Source: a bacterium
GTDB taxonomy: Bacteria; Patescibacteriota; Minisyncoccia; Minisyncoccales; JAGMAB01
Assembly: GCA_030643665.1 (NCBI GenBank)
Contig: DAOWKS010000015.1
Location: forward strand, 1-8,615
DNA: 8,615 nucleotides
Direction: 5' to 3'
Of this stretch, positions 6,628 through 8,615 are shown piece after piece; positions within the stretch are counted from its first letter, which is position 1, and each line of letters starts with the position of its first letter. The notes beneath the pieces were generated by a model. That model ran no database searches. It was given only the letters and a program-made list of their open reading frames with translations, and was not told the origin of the DNA. The position numbers were made by a program, and so were the translations under genes.

Positions 6628-6669
6628 AAAAATAAAAAGCCCTAAGATAAGTAAATTTTACTAAGGGCT
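6628..6669 (-). terminator. Intrinsic terminator of the TFB-like gene
   Basis: On the minus strand AGCCCT (6664-6669) pairs with AGGGCT (6638-6643). An inner AGTA/TACT pairing follows after an asymmetric internal loop, and the stem is followed by TTTTTATTTT. It separates the TFB-like gene from mreD. The outer 6 bp with four G-C pairs and the U-rich tail support termination; the internal loop makes the hairpin imperfect. Confidence 0.65.
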
Positions 6670-6743
6670 AAATCGTTTTTCCTTTTTCTAATTCGCAATG
6701 ATTTGTGAGTTAAAAAAAAGAAAAATAGGGAGGAGAGTAATGT

Positions 6744-7385
6744 CTATTCTAATAGCTCTGGTATATATAATAGCTCCGACATTTCTTGATAGATTGTTCT
6801 GATAGTTGTTTCACTAACACCCATTAGCATAGCAACTTCAGACTGACTTCTATGTTCGCCAGACAAAATCAAAGCAATATACAAAGCACTAGCAATTTTA
6901 CCTAGAGGACTCTTTCCTCTTACTACCCCGCTTTCTTCCGTTATTTCAAGTATTTTCTTAGTTTTTGCAATAATGGTTACCTCGTCTTTTATCTGCAGAA
7001 TTCTCTTTATAAAAGGAGCATATGTAATTAGTAGGTCAGTTATACGCACTGGACAATATGGCGGATAAATCTTTCTTTTTCTGAGTCGCCTTACTCCTCT
7101 TATGATTGAGTATTCAGTTATTGTATTGTATCCCTTAGAACATACTATCTTTGAAAGCAATTTGAAAGACATTGGTGGCACCTTTGATTTACTACACCTA
7201 ATAAAAAGAGCAACTGAACCCAAAAGATTCTCTGAGTAGAGATCGCTACGTATTTCGGGTGTTCTGGATAGAATATACTGAATATCTGTCTCGGTTAAGC
7301 AAAGGTCCGCAGATAAATCAGTTAGTATTTCCTTGGCTGTTTTCCTTTCTCCTTCTTTTACTACCAATAACGTGTCTGGATTCAT
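6744..7385 (-). CDS. TFIIB/TFB-like protein: two cyclin-fold repeats, no zinc ribbon
   Basis: 213 residues resembling the core of archaeal transcription factor B and eukaryotic TFIIB. Repeat 1 spans about 17-106 and contains ENLLGSVALFIRCSKSKVPP (52-71), in the place of the family's G-x-x-A-A-x-L-Y-x-A-C helix. Repeat 2 spans about 112-206 and is much clearer: RGKSPLGKIASALYIA (156-171), then the helix-turn-helix GEHRSQSEVAMLMGV (176-190) and the recognition helix SETTIRTIYQEM (191-202). In TFB that helix reads the BRE element beside the TATA box. A basic stretch (RRLRKRK, 99-105) joins the repeats. The N-terminal zinc ribbon and B-reader that contact RNA polymerase are absent: there is no CxxC, and only about 16 residues precede repeat 1. 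It therefore cannot work as a standard TFB, and bacteria lack TBP. I infer a DNA-binding regulator, perhaps acquired from an archaeon or virus. A strong RBS fixes the start. It sits between mreC and mreD, with its own terminator. Confidence 0.75.
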   Translation of the reverse strand: MNPDTLLVVKEGERKTAKEILTDLSADLCLTETDIQYILSRTPEIRSDLYSENLLGSVALFIRCSKSKVPPMSFKLLSKIVCSKGYNTITEYSIIRGVRRLRKRKIYPPYCPVRITDLLITYAPFIKRILQIKDEVTIIAKTKKILEITEESGVVRGKSPLGKIASALYIALILSGEHRSQSEVAMLMGVSETTIRTIYQEMSELLYIPELLE

Positions 7386-7395
7386 TTTTTCTTAC

Positions 7396-7406
7396 ATCAC
7401 CTCTTT
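7396..7406 (-). promoter_or_regulatory. Near-perfect Shine-Dalgarno site of the TFB-like gene
   Basis: The minus strand reads AAAGAGGTGAT, ten of eleven bases identical to the full anti-16S complement AAGGAGGTGAT, ending 10 nt before the ATG at 7385. It fixes the start and contrasts with the SD-less starts of mreC, mreD, mrdA, serS and the hydrolase. Confidence 0.85.
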
Positions 7407-7420
7407 GCTGATTACCAAAA

Positions 7421-7478
7421 ATTATCAATTAGTAATAATTTTGCGGTCGCAATATCATTACTAATCCTTTACTAATCT
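7421..7478. promoter_or_regulatory. Operator-like inverted and direct repeats upstream of the TFB-like gene
   Basis: A symmetric 38-bp imperfect palindrome covers 7428-7465. The outer arms ATTAGTAAT (7428-7436) and ATTACTAAT (7457-7465) are perfect complements, the inner arms TTGCG (7441-7445) and CGCAA (7448-7452) pair, and both sides have a 4-nt unpaired gap. A second TTACTAATC (7469-7477) repeats the one at 7458-7466, 11 bp away, about one helical turn. A -10-like GATAAT (7421-7426, minus strand) abuts the array and would give a leader of about 28 nt containing the SD; no good -35 accompanies it. The array fits binding by a dimeric regulator, possibly the TFB-like protein itself (inference). 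Confidence 0.45.
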
Positions 7479-7552
7479 TGAAATTGATAACCAATAAAGA
7501 AGTGATGTTTTTCTTTCTCTCCCTATTTTTATGGATTTCAATGAACTATTTA

Positions 7553-7605
7553 CTGCCAAAGGCAGCAAGATTCTGCCGAGTCCCGCTGAAAGCGGGACGA
7601 GGCAG
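7553..7605. repeat. GC-rich REP-like hairpin element with alternating CTGCC/GGCAG boxes
   Basis: The core is an 8-bp perfect stem, GTCCCGCT (7580-7587) with AGCGGGAC (7591-7598), loop GAA. It is enclosed by CTGCC (7573-7577) and GGCAG (7601-7605) with a GA/GA internal loop. Upstream lie a second CTGCC (7553-7557) and GGCAG (7561-7565), which pair as a small hairpin of their own or alternatively with the later boxes. It is sharply richer in GC than its surroundings. Such units are typically interspersed, multi-copy extragenic elements; only one copy is in this window. Confidence 0.6.
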
Positions 7606-7649
7606 GTTCTTATTAAATACCATATCTTTTCAGGTTTGTCAAATTTTTA

Positions 7650-7673
7650 CAGAGGACAGTTCTCTGAATTTTT
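7650..7673 (+). terminator. Hairpin just past the mreC stop codon, possible terminator
   Basis: CAGAGGA (7650-7656) pairs with TTCTCTG (7660-7666) with one G-T wobble and a 3-nt loop. On the plus strand it is followed by AATTTTT; on the minus strand it is followed by TAAAAATTT. The U-tract therefore favours plus-strand termination, although no accepted plus-strand gene leads into it. For mreC on the minus strand it may act as a 3'-end stabilising stem. Confidence 0.35.
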
Positions 7674-8466
7674 AAAATTCGGTAATTATAAATAATTCTT
7701 GTGTTTCTTTAATGTTAAAAAAGGGTTTAACCTCGGCTGTCTGAAAAGGTTTAATATCTAATTTAATAACTTCTTGTATCTCGCCTATTAAAAGGTCTTT
7801 AGGAAAAATTCCGCCAAGAGAAGTAGTAATAATCTTGTCTCCTTTTTTAATTTCTTTTTCGTGGGGAACAAAATCCAAAAAAAGTTTTGAATTTCCCTTG
7901 CCTTTTACCACGCCAAAAATTTCTTTGCCGGCTATTTTAACATTAAAAGAACTTTCTTTATGAGTAGAAAGCTGAACTTTTGAGAAATTCGGGTAAACTT
8001 CGTAAATTTTTCCCAAAAAAACTTTTTGTGAAGTAATAACCGGCAAATCTTTTGAAATATTGTCTTGACTGCCCTTATTAATTAAAATAAAATCCTGGGA
8101 AATATCCTTGCCGCTCACTTGCGCCAATACCAAGTTAAAATCTTTTTCCAAACCAATTGCCAGCGCTTCTCTTAAAACTTTATTTTCTTTTTTTAATTCT
8201 TGCAGAGAAATGTTCTCCGCGAATAATCCCTGAATTTCTAATTTTAATTTTTTATTTTCTGTTTTCAAACTATTGATTTTTCCAAATGCCTCAAAAAAAT
8301 CAGACACATTATCCCCTGTTTTCCAAAGAGTTTTTTGAATCGGAGAAGACACTGAATAAAAGAAATTTTTAACTTGTTTGTTAAACAAAGTTAAATTCAG
8401 AACAGTAAAAGAAATAATCAAAAAAATAACAATAATACCGGTTCTTAAACTGAAAAATTGTTTCAT
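7672..8466 (-). CDS. mreC: MreC, cell-shape scaffold protein
   Basis: 264 residues. MreC links the cytoplasmic MreB filament with PBP2/RodA by oligomerising on the outer face of the membrane. A short cytoplasmic N-terminus is followed by one membrane helix (about 10-28). A coiled coil at about 60-102, with heptad Leu/Ile and many Lys/Glu, drives dimerisation. The two small beta-barrel domains follow, with the hallmark DFILINKGSQDNI (125-137), PVIT (142-145) and the GDKIITTSLGGIFPKDLLIG block (209-228). Length is at the short end of the family. I chose the ATG at 8466. An in-frame ATG at 8484 would add six residues but lies in the rRNA terminator tract. The chosen start has no SD and a TGC-TATCAT element 6 nt upstream. 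It would normally be followed at once by mreD, but here a foreign-looking gene is between them. Confidence 0.93.
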   Translation of the reverse strand: MKQFFSLRTGIIVIFLIISFTVLNLTLFNKQVKNFFYSVSSPIQKTLWKTGDNVSDFFEAFGKINSLKTENKKLKLEIQGLFAENISLQELKKENKVLREALAIGLEKDFNLVLAQVSGKDISQDFILINKGSQDNISKDLPVITSQKVFLGKIYEVYPNFSKVQLSTHKESSFNVKIAGKEIFGVVKGKGNSKLFLDFVPHEKEIKKGDKIITTSLGGIFPKDLLIGEIQEVIKLDIKPFQTAEVKPFFNIKETQELFIITEF

Positions 8467-8472
8467 TACTTT

Positions 8473-8481
8473 ATGATAGCA
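8473..8481 (-). promoter_or_regulatory. Extended -10 promoter of mreC, predicted leaderless
   Basis: On the minus strand TGC-TATCAT (TGn plus 5/6 of the -10 consensus) ends 6 nt before the ATG at 8466. There is no convincing -35, which is normal for extended -10 promoters. The only upstream space is the rRNA terminator, so mreC needs either this promoter or readthrough from the rRNA operon. Confidence 0.45.
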
Positions 8482-8522
8482 CAAAAAGAAAATACTATGG
8501 ATATGTAATCCATAGTATTTTC
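8482..8522 (-). terminator. Terminator of the rRNA transcript after 5S
   Basis: A 15-bp perfect stem, positions 8488-8502 with 8508-8522 (core ATACTATGGAT), has a 5-nt loop. On the minus strand it is followed by TTTTTGT. It begins about 15 nt after the 5S 3' end and separates the rRNA operon from mreC. Confidence 0.85.
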
Positions 8523-8536
8523 AGGTAAAACCCTAA

Positions 8537-8615
8537 TATCTGGCGGCGACCTACTTTCTCACTAAAAAGCAATATCATCGGCCCTGGAAGATTTCACTTC
8601 TGTGTTCGGAATGGG
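8537..8615 (-). rRNA. rrf: 5S ribosomal RNA, 3' part (5' end beyond the window)
   Basis: The minus strand carries the bacterial 5S consensus in order: CCCATTCCGAACACAGAAGTG (loop B/helix III region), then GGGCCGATGATATTGC, then GAAAGTAGGTCGCCGCCAG (helices IV-V and the 3' strand of helix I). About 79 nt are present; roughly 35-40 nt of the 5' end fall outside the window. The exact 3' end is approximate to a few bases. Its orientation implies that 23S and 16S genes lie beyond the right edge, if the operon is conventional. Confidence 0.93.

Noticed and set aside
6721..7530. Complete transposon with terminal repeats
   Set aside because: The inverted 12-mers are short and A-rich, there is no transposase or integrase and no target duplication, so I keep this only as a tentative cassette.
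7478..7675. Plus-strand 65-codon frame between mreC and the TFB-like gene
   Set aside because: It runs through the GC-rich hairpin repeat and into the end of mreC, has no ribosome binding site, and shows no protein-like pattern beyond a chance hydrophobic start.
8467..8484. Six-residue N-terminal extension of MreC
   Set aside because: The ATG at 8484 lies in the terminator tract of the rRNA, and MreC proteins start shortly before the membrane helix, which fits 8466.
1..8615. Archaeal origin of the window, suggested by the TFB-like gene
   Set aside because: 5S rRNA, class II LysS, bacterial SerS, PBP2, MreC and MreD are all bacterial; one archaeal-type gene is better explained by transfer or an unusual bacterial family.

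Overview
The window looks like a piece of chromosome from a small-genome, AT-rich bacterium, most likely of the Candidate Phyla Radiation (Patescibacteria, Parcubacteria-like). The bacterial assignment rests on a bacterial-consensus 5S rRNA, bacterial-type SerS and class II LysS, and a MreC/MreD/PBP2 cell-elongation set. The CPR placement is an inference from high A+T, very tight packing, mostly weak or absent Shine-Dalgarno sites, and interspersed GC-rich hairpins in short spacers. No database search was possible.

Layout, read along the minus strand, which carries almost every gene: the 3' part of a 5S rRNA gene (8537-8615, running off the window), a strong hairpin terminator (8482-8522), mreC (7672-8466), a 286-nt spacer with a folded GC-rich hairpin and an operator-like repeat array, a TFIIB/TFB-like double-cyclin-fold gene (6744-7385) with its own strong RBS and terminator, a short mreD (6280-6591) overlapping the PBP2 gene mrdA (4371-6311), then a lysS / YdjM-like membrane protein / serS operon (1037-4188) with a recognisable promoter. 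At the left end are a convergent plus-strand gene for a 79-residue two-helix membrane protein (788-1027) and a minus-strand alpha/beta hydrolase (24-755) that ends inside a 48-bp perfect palindrome.

MreC, MreD and PBP2 together form part of the elongasome that builds lateral peptidoglycan. MreB and RodA are not in the window. LysS and SerS charge their tRNAs and share a transcript with a membrane protein of unknown role.

The most remarkable item is the protein at 6744-7385. It carries the paired cyclin-like repeats of archaeal/eukaryotic transcription factor B but has no zinc ribbon, and it sits inside a bacterial mre cluster as an apparently self-contained cassette. It is one of only two genes here with a near-perfect Shine-Dalgarno site; the other is the orphan membrane protein. 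By contrast, mreC and mreD each show a -10 element exactly 6 nt before ATG, as expected of leaderless transcripts.
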